Below the pieces are notes generated by a model. It was not told the DNA's origin, made no database searches, and worked only from the letters and a program-made list of their open reading frames with translations. DNA of 64,000 nt from Kitasatospora sp. MAA19. Its GTDB lineage: Bacteria; Actinomycetota; Actinomycetes; Streptomycetales; Streptomycetaceae. The stretch spans positions 1 through 64,000 of the forward strand of contig NZ_JARXYZ010000003.1 in the NCBI RefSeq assembly GCF_029894125.1, read 5' to 3'. This document shows positions 40,202 to 48,513 of this stretch, one piece after another. The position numbers and the translations under genes are program-made. The first letter of the stretch is position 1; each line of letters opens with the position of its first letter.

Positions 40202-41650
40202 TCAGGATTCGCCGTCGGCCCGCTTGCGGATGTGCAGCTGCCGGGCGGCCTCGGCCGTCGAGCCGGAGACGGAGGGGTAGACGGTGAAGGCGCTGGCCAC
40301 CTGTTCGACGGTCAGATTGGCGTCCACCGCGAGCGCGATCGGGTGGATCAGCTCGCTGGCACGCGGGGCGACGACCACGCCGCCGACCACGATGCCGGTG
40401 CCCGGGCGGCAGAACAGCTTCACGAAGCCGTCCCGGATGCCCTGCATCTTCGCCCGCGGGTTGCCGCGCAGCGGCAGCTTGACCACGACCGCGTCCATCT
40501 TGCCGCACTCCACGTCGGCCGCGGTGTAGCCGACGGTGGCGATCTCCGGGTCGGTGAAGACGTTGGAGGCGACGGTCTTCAGGTTCAGCGGCTGCACCGC
40601 GTCGCCGAGCGCGTGGTACATCGCGATCCGGCCCTGCATGGCCGCCACCGAGGCGAGCATGAAGACGCCGGTGCAGTCGCCGGCCGCGTACACGCCCGGG
40701 GCGCTGGTGCGGGAGACCCGGTCGACCTGGATCTGGCCCCAGTCGTTGAGCTTGACCCCGGCCTCCTCCAGGCCCATCTCCGCGGTGTTGGGGATCGAGC
40801 CGACCGCCATCAGACAGTGCGTGCCGGTGACCACCTGGCCGTTGGACAGGGTCACCTCGACCTCGTCGCCGACCCGCTTGGCGCCCTCGGCCCGGGTCCG
40901 GCTCATCACGTTCATGCCGCGGCGGCGGAAGACGTCCTCCAGCACCTCGGCGGCGTCCGGGTCCTCGCCCGGCAGCACCCGGTCGCGGCTCGACACGAGC
41001 GTGACCTTCGAACCGAGCGCCTGGTAGGCGCCGGCGAACTCGGCGCCGGTCACACCGGAGCCGACCACGATCAGCTCGCGCGGCAGCTCCTCCAGGTCGT
41101 ACACCTGGGTCCAGGTGAGGATCCGCTCGCCGTCCGGCTGGGCGTCCGGCACCACGCGCGGGTGGGCGCCGGTGGCGATCAGCACCGCGTCGGCGCGCAG
41201 CGACTGGACGGTGCCGTCCGGCGCGTCCACCAGCACCTCGCGGGAGCCGTCCACCGCCTGCCCGCCGGAGCCGAGCCGGCCACGGCCGCGCAGCACGGTG
41301 ACCCCGGACCGGGTGACCGACTGGGTGATGTCGTGGGACTGCGCGATCGCCAGGCGCTTCACGCGGCGGTTGACCTTGCCCAGGTCCACGCCGATGACCT
41401 TGGCCGCGTCCGCGCCCTCGTCCTGGGCGACGGTGATGCCCAGTTCCTCGTACGAGGTGTCGAAGGTGGTCATCACCTCCGCGGTCGCGATCAGGGTCTT
41501 CGACGGCACGCAGTCGGTGAGCACCGCCGATCCGCCCAGACCGTCGCGGTCGACGACGGTCACCTCCGCGCCGAGCTGAGCGGCCACCAGCGCCGCCTCG
41601 TAGCCGCCGGGTCCGCCACCGATGATCACGATCCGAGTCACGTGCACCAT
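40202..41650 (-). CDS. lpdA: FAD-dependent pyridine nucleotide-disulfide oxidoreductase family, NAD(P)H quinone reductase (LpdA-like)
   Basis: The 482-residue flavoprotein has an N-terminal FAD motif (RIVIIGGGPGGYEAALVAAQLGAEV), NAD(P)-binding GSGVTGAEFAGAYQALGSKV, the second FAD motif GVYAAGDCTG and a dimerisation domain. The redox-active CxxxxC of lipoamide dehydrogenases is absent: the region reads GGSAVLTDCVPSKT with one Cys, as in mycobacterial LpdA quinone reductase. A quinone or other electron acceptor is therefore more likely than lipoamide. The start is ATG 41650, with GTG 41641 as an alternative. Confidence 0.9.
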   Translation of the reverse strand: MVHVTRIVIIGGGPGGYEAALVAAQLGAEVTVVDRDGLGGSAVLTDCVPSKTLIATAEVMTTFDTSYEELGITVAQDEGADAAKVIGVDLGKVNRRVKRLAIAQSHDITQSVTRSGVTVLRGRGRLGSGGQAVDGSREVLVDAPDGTVQSLRADAVLIATGAHPRVVPDAQPDGERILTWTQVYDLEELPRELIVVGSGVTGAEFAGAYQALGSKVTLVSSRDRVLPGEDPDAAEVLEDVFRRRGMNVMSRTRAEGAKRVGDEVEVTLSNGQVVTGTHCLMAVGSIPNTAEMGLEEAGVKLNDWGQIQVDRVSRTSAPGVYAAGDCTGVFMLASVAAMQGRIAMYHALGDAVQPLNLKTVASNVFTDPEIATVGYTAADVECGKMDAVVVKLPLRGNPRAKMQGIRDGFVKLFCRPGTGIVVGGVVVAPRASELIHPIALAVDANLTVEQVASAFTVYPSVSGSTAEAARQLHIRKRADGES

Positions 41651-41749
41651 TGTCCCGCACGCCGGGATCGCCGCCACGCCGGGGTCCGCGCTCCTGTGCG
41701 ATCGCCCAGTCGCCCCGGACCGTCCGTCCGCCGGGCTAGTCTTCCCCCC

Positions 41750-42187
41750 ATGCCCCTTTACGCCGCGTATGCCACCAACCTCGATGCCCGGCAGATGACC
41801 CGCCGCGCCCCGCACTCCCCCCTGCGCGGTTCCGGGTGGCTGGACGGCTGGCGGCTCACCTTCGGCGGCGAACAGCTCGGCTGGGAGGGCTCGTTGGCCA
41901 CCGTCGTCGAGGACGGGAAGGACCAGGTCTTCGTCACGCTGTACGACGTCGCGCCGATGGACGAGGAGGGCCTGGACCGCTGGGAGGGCGTCCAGCTCGG
42001 CATCTACCGCAAGATCAAACTGCGCGCCCAGACCCTGGACGGCGACATCCCGGTCTGGACGTACGTGCTCAACGACTACGAGGGCGGCCTGCCCGCGGCC
42101 CGCTACCTCGGCCTGATCGCCGACGCCGCGGAGAGCGCCGGCGCCCCGCACGACTACGTGATGGACCTGCGCCGCCGCCCCTGCTGA
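41750..42187 (+). CDS. gamma-glutamylcyclotransferase-fold protein
   Basis: The 145-residue AIG2/GGCT-like protein begins MPLYAAYATNLDARQMTRRAP (the YxxYGxNL-type substrate loop) and continues WRLTFGG, ATVVEDGKDQVFVTLYDVAPMDEEGLDRWEG (catalytic Glu region) and YRKIKLRAQTLDGDIPVWTYVLNDYEGG. Members release 5-oxoproline from gamma-glutamyl compounds or act on related amines. It is divergent from the lpdA-like gene and immediately upstream of the nucleoside phosphorylase. Confidence 0.87.
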   Translation: MPLYAAYATNLDARQMTRRAPHSPLRGSGWLDGWRLTFGGEQLGWEGSLATVVEDGKDQVFVTLYDVAPMDEEGLDRWEGVQLGIYRKIKLRAQTLDGDIPVWTYVLNDYEGGLPAARYLGLIADAAESAGAPHDYVMDLRRRPC

Positions 42188-42297
42188 TCGGGGCCGGTCC
42201 CTTTGGACGTACCGACGAGAACCGTCACCCAAAAGGCGCCACCGAGCTGTGCTTTCGGGTCAACCGGGTAACGATCCGGCATGCCGTGCCGGATTTT

Positions 42298-42309
42298 CTA
42301 CGCGCGTAG
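42298..42309. promoter_or_regulatory. CTACGCGCGTAG palindrome in the purine nucleoside phosphorylase promoter
   Basis: A perfect 12-bp palindrome overlaps the -35 position of a -10 hexamer TATCCT (42322-42327). The -10 is seven bases from the GTG start, so the mRNA is probably leaderless. The same 12-mer occurs before deoC and add. Confidence 0.75.
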
Positions 42310-42334
42310 CCAAATCCCGTCTATCCTCGGACCC

Positions 42335-43156
42335 GTGAACGCAACCCCTCAGTCGGTCGTCTCCGCCGACCCCTACGCCGCCGCCCAGGCCGCCGCCGAG
42401 CGCCTGCGCGAGCTGACCGGTGCCGAGCGGCACGACGTCGCCCTGGTGATGGGCTCCGGCTGGGTGCCGGCCGCCGACGCCCTGGGCGAGACCGTGGCCG
42501 AGTTCCCGGTCACCGACCTCCCGGGCTTCCCCGCCCCCGCCGTCGCCGGCCACGCCGGCACGATCCGCTCGGTGAAGATCGGCGACAAGCGCGCCCTGAT
42601 CTTCCTCGGCCGCAACCACTACTACGAGGGCCACGGCGTGGCCACCGTCGTCCACGGCGTGCGCACCGCCGCCGCGGCCGGCTGCGGCATCATCGTGCTG
42701 ACCAACGGCTGCGGCGGTCTGCGCGAGGGCTGGGTCCCCGGCCAGCCGGTCCTGATCAGCGACCACATCAACCTCACCGCGGACTCCCCGATCGTCGGCG
42801 CCAACTTCGTCGACCTCACGGACCTGTACTCCAAGCGGCTGCGCGCGCTCTGCCGCGAGGTGGACCCGACCCTCGACGAGGCCGTCTACGTCCAGTTCCG
42901 CGGCCCGCACTACGAGACCCCGGCCGAGGTCAACATGGCCCGGGTGATCGGCGGCGAGCTGGTCGGCATGTCCACCACCCTGGAGGCCATCGCCGCCCGT
43001 GAGGCCGGCGCCGAGGTGCTCGGCATCTCGCTGGTCACCAACCTGGCCGCCGGCATCACCGGCGAGCCGCTCAACCACGCGGAGGTCCTGGAGGCCGGCA
43101 AGGCCTCCGCCGAGCGCATGGGCGAGCTGCTGGCGAAGGTCCTTGACCGGATCTGA
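42335..43156 (+). CDS. purine-nucleoside phosphorylase
   Basis: Phosphorolysis of purine (deoxy)nucleosides to base and (deoxy)ribose-1-phosphate. The 273-residue enzyme is the trimeric PNP type: [108 protein letters not shown]. The GTG at 42335 is supported by a -10 element placed for leaderless transcription. It functions with the phosphohexomutase and deoC just downstream. Confidence 0.95.
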   Translation: MNATPQSVVSADPYAAAQAAAERLRELTGAERHDVALVMGSGWVPAADALGETVAEFPVTDLPGFPAPAVAGHAGTIRSVKIGDKRALIFLGRNHYYEGHGVATVVHGVRTAAAAGCGIIVLTNGCGGLREGWVPGQPVLISDHINLTADSPIVGANFVDLTDLYSKRLRALCREVDPTLDEAVYVQFRGPHYETPAEVNMARVIGGELVGMSTTLEAIAAREAGAEVLGISLVTNLAAGITGEPLNHAEVLEAGKASAERMGELLAKVLDRI

Positions 43157-43182
43157 CGCCCACCAGGCGCACAATCGTGAAC

Positions 43183-43237
43183 GACGGGGCCCACGGGCGG
43201 CGTGATCCGCTGATCACACCCGCCCGCGGGCCCCGTC
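43183..43237 (+). terminator. long terminator hairpin after the nucleoside phosphorylase gene
   Basis: GACGGGGCCC-type left arm (from 43183) pairs with GGGCCCCGTC at the right end (to 43237), with inner GGGCGG/CCGCCC and GTGAT/ATCAC pairings. Confidence 0.8.
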
Positions 43238-43254
43238 CGCATGTGCACACCCCA

Positions 43255-43291
43255 TCTTTACGGAACCCTCCGGTCTTTACGGAACCCTCCG
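43255..43291. repeat. 18-bp direct repeat upstream of the phosphohexomutase gene
   Basis: TCTTTACGGAACCCTCCG occurs twice, exactly, at 43255-43272 and 43274-43291 with one base between, ending 40 bases before the mutase start. Confidence 0.9.
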
Positions 43292-43330
43292 TCCGACGAA
43301 CCGACGCACTTCCCGATGGAGCTGGCAGCC

Positions 43331-45058
43331 ATGACGCAGGCACCCACCACCACCGACCTCCTCGCCCGGGCCCGCACCTGGCTGGCCGAGGACCCCGACC
43401 CACAGACCCGCGAGGAGCTCACCGCCCTGCTGGCCCTGGCGGAGGGCCCCGAGGCCGAGACGGACAGCAAGCTCGCCTGGTCGGACCTCGCCAAGCGCTT
43501 CTCCGGCCGACTCCAGTTCGGCACCGCCGGCCTGCGCGGCGAACTGGGCGCGGGCCCGATGCGGATGAACCGCGCCGTGGTGATCCGGGCCGCCGCCGGC
43601 CTGGTCGCCTACGTCAAGCAGCAGAACCTGGGCGACCTGGTCGTGATCGGCTACGACGCCCGCCACAAGTCCTACGACTTCGCCCGGGACACCGCCGCCG
43701 TGGTGGTCGGCGCCGGTCTGCGCGCCGCGCTGCTGCCGCGCCCGCTGCCGACCCCGGTGCTCGCCTTCGCCGTCCGGCACCTGGGCGCGGCCGCCGGCGT
43801 CACCGTCACCGCCAGCCACAACCCGCCGCAGGACAACGGCTACAAGGTCTACCTGGGCGACGGCTCGCAGATCGTCCCGCCGGCCGACGCCGGGATCGCC
43901 GCCGAGATCGACGCGATCGACTCGCTCCACGACGTCCCGCGCGCCGAGGAGGGCTGGGAGGTGCTCGGCGAGGACGTCATCGAGGCCTACCTGGCCCGGG
44001 CCGTCTCGATCGTCGACGAGCACAGCCCGCGCGAGCTCGACGTCGTCTACACCCCGATGCACGGCGTCGGCCGCGACACCCTGGTCGCCGCCTTCCGCCG
44101 GGCCGGCTTCCCGGCGCCCACCGTCGTCGCCGAGCAGGCCGAGCCCGACCCGGACTTCCCGACCGTGGCCTTCCCCAACCCGGAGGAGCCGGGGGCGATG
44201 GACCTCGCCTTCCGCACCGCCGCCTCGGTCGGCCCCGACATCGTGATCGCCAACGACCCGGACGCCGACCGCTGCGCGGTGGCCGTCCCCACCAACGGCG
44301 ACGCGGCCGGCGGCGGCAGCGGCGCCGCCGGCTGGCGGATGCTGCGCGGCGACGAGGTCGGCGCGCTGCTCGGCGCGGCCCTGGTCGCCAAGAAGGCCGA
44401 GGGCGTCTTCGCCACCACCATCGTCTCCGCCACCCTGCTCGGCCGGATCGCCGAGGCCGCCGGCCTGGGCTACGCCGAGACGCTGACCGGCTTCAAGTGG
44501 ATCGCCCGCGCCGACGGCCTGCGCTACGGCTACGAGGAGGCGCTCGGCTACTGCGTCGACCCGCAGGGCGTCCGGGACAAGGACGGCATCACCGCCGCTC
44601 TGCTGGTCGCCGAACTGGCCGCCACCCTCAAGAAGTCCGGCCGCACCCTGAACGACCTGCTGGACGACCTGGCGCTGGAGCACGGCCTGCACGCCACCGA
44701 CCAGCTGTCGGTCCGCGTGCACGACCTCTCGCTGATCGCCGACGCCATGCGCCGCCTGCGCGAGCAGCCGCCGACCGTCCTGGCCGGCCTCCGGGTCACC
44801 CGCGCCGACGACCTGTCGGCCGGCTCCGCCGACCTGCCGCCCACCGACGGCCTGCGCTACTACCTGGCCGGCGAGGCCGTCCGCTCGGCCCGCATCGTGG
44901 TGCGCCCGTCCGGCACCGAGCCCAAGCTCAAGTGCTACCTGGAGGTCGTCCTGCCGGTCGCCACCGCCGCCGACCTCGCCGCCACCCGCGAGCGGGCCGC
45001 CGAGCTGCTCGACGCCGTCAAGCGCGACCTGGCCGAGGCCGCGGGCATCGCCGCCTGA
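43331..45058 (+). CDS. phosphohexomutase/phosphopentomutase-type phospho-sugar mutase
   Basis: The 575-residue alpha-D-phosphohexomutase superfamily protein has the phosphoserine loop VTASHNPPQDNGYK (Ser about 162), metal loop NDPDADRC, sugar loop GYEEALGYCVD and phosphate loop RPSGTEPKLKCYLE. The length (~575) and N-terminal FGTAGLRG match the PGM2/phosphopentomutase subgroup, which interconverts ribose-1- and ribose-5-phosphate. That role would connect the phosphorylase and deoC products. ATG 43331 is chosen; ATG 43316 is possible. Confidence 0.92.
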   Translation: MTQAPTTTDLLARARTWLAEDPDPQTREELTALLALAEGPEAETDSKLAWSDLAKRFSGRLQFGTAGLRGELGAGPMRMNRAVVIRAAAGLVAYVKQQNLGDLVVIGYDARHKSYDFARDTAAVVVGAGLRAALLPRPLPTPVLAFAVRHLGAAAGVTVTASHNPPQDNGYKVYLGDGSQIVPPADAGIAAEIDAIDSLHDVPRAEEGWEVLGEDVIEAYLARAVSIVDEHSPRELDVVYTPMHGVGRDTLVAAFRRAGFPAPTVVAEQAEPDPDFPTVAFPNPEEPGAMDLAFRTAASVGPDIVIANDPDADRCAVAVPTNGDAAGGGSGAAGWRMLRGDEVGALLGAALVAKKAEGVFATTIVSATLLGRIAEAAGLGYAETLTGFKWIARADGLRYGYEEALGYCVDPQGVRDKDGITAALLVAELAATLKKSGRTLNDLLDDLALEHGLHATDQLSVRVHDLSLIADAMRRLREQPPTVLAGLRVTRADDLSAGSADLPPTDGLRYYLAGEAVRSARIVVRPSGTEPKLKCYLEVVLPVATAADLAATRERAAELLDAVKRDLAEAAGIAA

Positions 45059-45074
45059 CGCCCGCCCGCCCACC

Positions 45075-45107
45075 CGGAAGGGGCCCGCGACCGGCGGGCC
45101 CCTTCCG
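45075..45107 (+). terminator. intrinsic terminator after the phosphohexomutase gene
   Basis: A perfect 14-bp stem (45075-45088 and 45094-45107) with a 5-base loop ends in CTTCCG. Confidence 0.85.
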
Positions 45108-45119
45108 TACGTCCGCTGC

Positions 45120-45167
45120 TTCTGCTCAGAGGGCGTTCTGCTCAGAGCGCGTTCTGCTCAGACCGCG
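45120..45167. repeat. three tandem 16-bp units at the 3' end of the PH-domain gene
   Basis: Three copies of TTCTGCTCAGAGxGCG-type units begin at 45120, 45136 and 45152. The third contains the stop codon of the minus-strand gene, so the unit has expanded downstream of or over its end. Confidence 0.85.
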
Positions 45168-45832
45168 ATCGCCGTGATCAGCGCGGCCAGGCCCACCAGC
45201 GTCGGCGCGATCACCCACCAGCACCAGGACACCACGACCGGACCGGCCGCGTCGGGGCGGGCGGCGTTGCGCTCGGCCATCTCCTGCAGCACGGTGGTCA
45301 CCTGGTCGGACCAGGCGCGGGTCGGGTCGGCGGAGCCCTGCACCACCGGGTTGGACTGGCGGCCGAACACCATCCCCATCCGGGAGGCGTGCTCGGCGCC
45401 GCCGCGCTCCTGGGCCCGGGTCGCCCGCTTGCGCTGCCGCAGCGACACCGGCACCGCCCACACCTGGTACTTCTTGCCCCCCGCGAGCAGCTCGACCGAA
45501 TACCCCGCGCGCAGTGTGTCCACCGCGGCCCACGGCGCGGTGATGGTCCGCCACGGGTTGCGCACCACCAGTCGGCTGCTGCCGGCCCGCACCTCCGGGC
45601 GCAGCGTGTAGGCGATCACCGGGAAGGCGAACACCGGCACCGACGCGAGCGCGACGTACGGCGTCTTCCCGGTCCCGTTCAGCACCGCGTCGCCGATCAG
45701 CCAGGCGGCGACGGCCAACAGCAGCACTCCGGAGATCACACCGGGGACAGAGCGGTACACGCGGTCCGCGTACGCGGGCTCCCCGTCGGGGGCGGCGGAA
45801 CCCCGGTGGGGCTTGCCGTCGGAATCGGTCAT
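45158..45832 (-). CDS. PH-domain (bPH)-containing membrane protein
   Basis: The 224-residue protein has a short cytoplasmic N-terminus, two transmembrane helices (VISGVLLLAVAAWLIGDAV and YVALASVPVFAFPVIAYTL), a bacterial PH-like domain (RAGSSRLVVRNPWRTITAPWAAVDTLRAGYSVELLAGGKKYQVWAVP pattern) and a C-terminal helix (WCWWVIAPTLVGLAALITAIAV). This matches actinobacterial PH-domain membrane proteins (DUF2581-like). Function unknown; it is transcribed divergently from deoC. Confidence 0.85.
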   Translation of the reverse strand: MTDSDGKPHRGSAAPDGEPAYADRVYRSVPGVISGVLLLAVAAWLIGDAVLNGTGKTPYVALASVPVFAFPVIAYTLRPEVRAGSSRLVVRNPWRTITAPWAAVDTLRAGYSVELLAGGKKYQVWAVPVSLRQRKRATRAQERGGAEHASRMGMVFGRQSNPVVQGSADPTRAWSDQVTTVLQEMAERNAARPDAAGPVVVSWCWWVIAPTLVGLAALITAIAV

Positions 45833-46008
45833 GCCGTCGATTCTGCCCCATGCCCCCCACCGAGAGGTCTCGGTCCGGCATCGAATGCCGTCCCCGGACC
45901 ACCCGGTCACCCTCCTCCGCTCGCCCGGCCCACGCATCCCCGCCGCCGCCCCGCCACGGCCCCGGATGTCTCGGTCCGGCCACGAAAGATGGGGGGTCTA
46001 GCGGTCGA

Positions 46009-46020
46009 CTACGCGCGTAG
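46009..46020. promoter_or_regulatory. CTACGCGCGTAG palindrome in the deoC promoter
   Basis: The perfect 12-bp palindrome ends one base before a -10 hexamer TATGCT (46022-46027), itself six bases from the GTG start. It is identical to the sites at 42298 and 60365. Confidence 0.75.
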
Positions 46021-46033
46021 ATATGCTGCTCTG

Positions 46034-47026
46034 GTGACTATGTCCACTGTTGCAGCCAATGCCCCCGGCGTTGCGGGCAGCGGCCTTCAGGACGTTGCGG
46101 CGTCCGAGGCCTCGCTCCGCCGCTTTCTGCACGGCCTGCCCGGCGTCGACCAGGTCGGCCTGGAGGCGCGTGCCGCCGCCCTCGGTACCCGCTCGATCAA
46201 GACCACGGCGAAGGCCTACGCCATCGACCTGGCGATCTCGATGATCGACCTGACCACGCTGGAAGGCGCGGACACGGTCGGCAAGGTGCGCGCCCTCTGC
46301 GCCAAGGGCAGGACCCCCGACCCGACTGACCCGACCACCCCCCGCGTCGCCGCCATCTGCGTCTATCCGGACATGGTCGCCACCGCGAAGGCCGCCCTGC
46401 GGGGCACCGACATCCAGGTCGCCTCGGTGGCCACCGCGTTCCCGGCCGGCCGCGCCGCCCTCCCGGTGAAGCTCGCCGACACCGCCGACGCGGTCGCCGC
46501 GGGCGCCGACGAGATCGACATGGTGATCGACCGCGGGGCCTTCCTCTCCGGCCGCTACTTCGACGTCTTCCACGAGATCGTCGCCGTCAAGGAGGCGTGC
46601 AAGCGCCCGGACGGCACCTCCGCCCACCTCAAGGTGATCTTCGAGACCGGCGAGCTGCAGACGTACGACAACGTGCGCCGCGTCTCCTGGCTGGCGATGC
46701 TGGCCGGCGCCGACTTCATCAAGACCTCCACCGGCAAGGTCGCCGTCAACGCGACCCCGCCGGTCACCCTGCTGATGCTGGAGGCGGTCCGCGACTTCAA
46801 GGCGCAGACCGGCGTCCAGGTCGGCGTGAAGCCGGCCGGTGGCATCAAGACCACCAAGGACGCGATGAAGTACCTGGTGATGGTCAACGAGACCCTCGGC
46901 GACGACTGGCTGACCCCGCACTGGTTCCGCTTCGGCGCCTCCAGCCTGCTCAACGACCTGCTGATGCAGCGCCAGAAGCTCACCACCGGACGCTACTCCG
47001 GCCCCGACTACGTGACGGTGGACTGA
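46034..47026 (+). CDS. deoC: deoxyribose-phosphate aldolase
   Basis: Cleaves 2-deoxyribose-5-phosphate to acetaldehyde and glyceraldehyde-3-phosphate. The 330-residue class I aldolase has AICVYPDMV, VASVATAFPAG, ADEIDMVIDRGAFLSG, LKVIFETGEL, ADFIKTSTGKV with the Schiff-base Lys (about 230), and VKPAGGIKTTKDA. The GTG at 46034 fits leaderless transcription from TATGCT. The adjacent aldehyde dehydrogenases could oxidise the acetaldehyde released. Confidence 0.95.
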   Translation: MTMSTVAANAPGVAGSGLQDVAASEASLRRFLHGLPGVDQVGLEARAAALGTRSIKTTAKAYAIDLAISMIDLTTLEGADTVGKVRALCAKGRTPDPTDPTTPRVAAICVYPDMVATAKAALRGTDIQVASVATAFPAGRAALPVKLADTADAVAAGADEIDMVIDRGAFLSGRYFDVFHEIVAVKEACKRPDGTSAHLKVIFETGELQTYDNVRRVSWLAMLAGADFIKTSTGKVAVNATPPVTLLMLEAVRDFKAQTGVQVGVKPAGGIKTTKDAMKYLVMVNETLGDDWLTPHWFRFGASSLLNDLLMQRQKLTTGRYSGPDYVTVD

Positions 47027-47031
47027 TCACC

Positions 47032-48513
47032 ATGGCCAAGAAGAAGAACACCGAGGAGCCCACGGCCAAGCCGGCCGGAGGCCTCTTCGCCTACGCCCCG
47101 GCCCCCGAGTCCTCCGCCGCCGCGGGCGACATCGCCACCTCCTACGGCCACTTCATCGGCGGCGAGTTCGTCGACTCCTCCGGCAGCGAGGCCCTGAAGA
47201 CGGTCAACCCGGCCACCGAGCAGGTGCTCGCCGAGTTCGCCCAGGGCACCGACGAGGACGTGGACCGCGCGGTCGCCGCCGCCCGCAAGGCCTTCGCCGA
47301 CTGGTCGGCGCTGCCGGGCAGCGAGCGCGGCAAGTACCTGTTCCGGATCGCCCGGATCATCCAGGAGCGCAGCCGCGAGCTGGCCGTGCTGGAGTCGATC
47401 GACAACGGCAAGCCGATCCGCGAGACCCGCGACTTCGACATCCCGACCGTCGCCGCGTGGTTCTTCTACTACGCGGGCTGGGCGGACAAGCTGGACTACG
47501 CGGGCTTCGGCCCGAACCCGCGCCCGCTGGGCGTGGCCGGCCAGGTCATCCCGTGGAACTTCCCGCTGATGATGCTGGCGTGGAAGATCGCGCCCGCCCT
47601 GGCGACCGGCAACACGGTCGTCCTCAAGCCGGCCGAGACCACCCCGCTGACGGCCCTGCGCTTCGCCGAGATCTGCCGCCAGGCCGGTCTGCCGAAGGGC
47701 GTCGTCAACATCGTCACCGGTGACGGCCGCACGGGCGCCGCGCTGACCGCGCACCCGGACGTCAACAAGGTCGCCTTCACCGGCTCCACCCCGGTCGGCC
47801 GGGCGATCGCCAAGCAGCTGGCCGGCAGCCGCAAGAAGCTGTCGCTGGAGCTGGGCGGCAAGGCCGCGAACATCGTCTTCGACGACGCGCCGATCGACCA
47901 GGCGGTCGAGGGCATCGTGAACGGCATCTTCTTCAACCAGGGTCACGTCTGCTGCGCGGGCTCGCGCCTGCTGGTCCAGGAGTCGATCCAGGACGAGCTG
48001 CTGGACGCCCTGAAGCGCCGGATGGCCACCCTGCGGGTCGGCGACCCGCTGGACAAGAACACCGACATCGGCGCCATCAACTCGGCCGCCCAGCTGGCCC
48101 GGATCACCGAGCTGACCGACGCCGGCGAGGCCGAGGGCGCCGAGCGCTGGTCGCCCGACTGCGAACTCCCGGGCACCGGCTTCTGGTTCAAGCCGACCCT
48201 GTTCACCGGCGTCAGCCAGGCCCACCGGATCGCCCAGGAGGAGATCTTCGGCCCGGTGCTGTCGGTGCTGACCTTCCGCACCCCCGCCGAGGCGGTCGAC
48301 AAGGCCAACAACACCCCGTACGGCCTCTCCGCCGGCATCTGGACGGAGAAGGGCTCGCGCATCCTGTGGACGGCGAGCCGGCTCAAGGCCGGCGTGGTCT
48401 GGGCCAACACCTTCAACAAGTTCGACCCGACCTCGCCGTTCGGCGGCTACAAGGAGTCGGGCTACGGCCGCGAGGGTGGCCGCCACGGTCTGGAGGCCTA
48501 CCTCGATGTCTGA
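47032..48513 (+). CDS. NAD(P)-dependent aldehyde dehydrogenase
   Basis: The 493-residue full-length ALDH has VAGQVIPWNFPLMMLAWKIAPALATG (catalytic Asn in PWNFP), VAFTGSTPVG, the general-base Glu in LSLELGGKAANIV, the nucleophile in NQGHVCCAGSR (Cys about 307) and EEIFGPVLSV. It starts five bases after deoC and is probably cotranscribed, which suggests acetaldehyde or another small aldehyde as substrate. It overlaps the next gene by eight bases. Confidence 0.95.
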   Translation: MAKKKNTEEPTAKPAGGLFAYAPAPESSAAAGDIATSYGHFIGGEFVDSSGSEALKTVNPATEQVLAEFAQGTDEDVDRAVAAARKAFADWSALPGSERGKYLFRIARIIQERSRELAVLESIDNGKPIRETRDFDIPTVAAWFFYYAGWADKLDYAGFGPNPRPLGVAGQVIPWNFPLMMLAWKIAPALATGNTVVLKPAETTPLTALRFAEICRQAGLPKGVVNIVTGDGRTGAALTAHPDVNKVAFTGSTPVGRAIAKQLAGSRKKLSLELGGKAANIVFDDAPIDQAVEGIVNGIFFNQGHVCCAGSRLLVQESIQDELLDALKRRMATLRVGDPLDKNTDIGAINSAAQLARITELTDAGEAEGAERWSPDCELPGTGFWFKPTLFTGVSQAHRIAQEEIFGPVLSVLTFRTPAEAVDKANNTPYGLSAGIWTEKGSRILWTASRLKAGVVWANTFNKFDPTSPFGGYKESGYGREGGRHGLEAYLDV

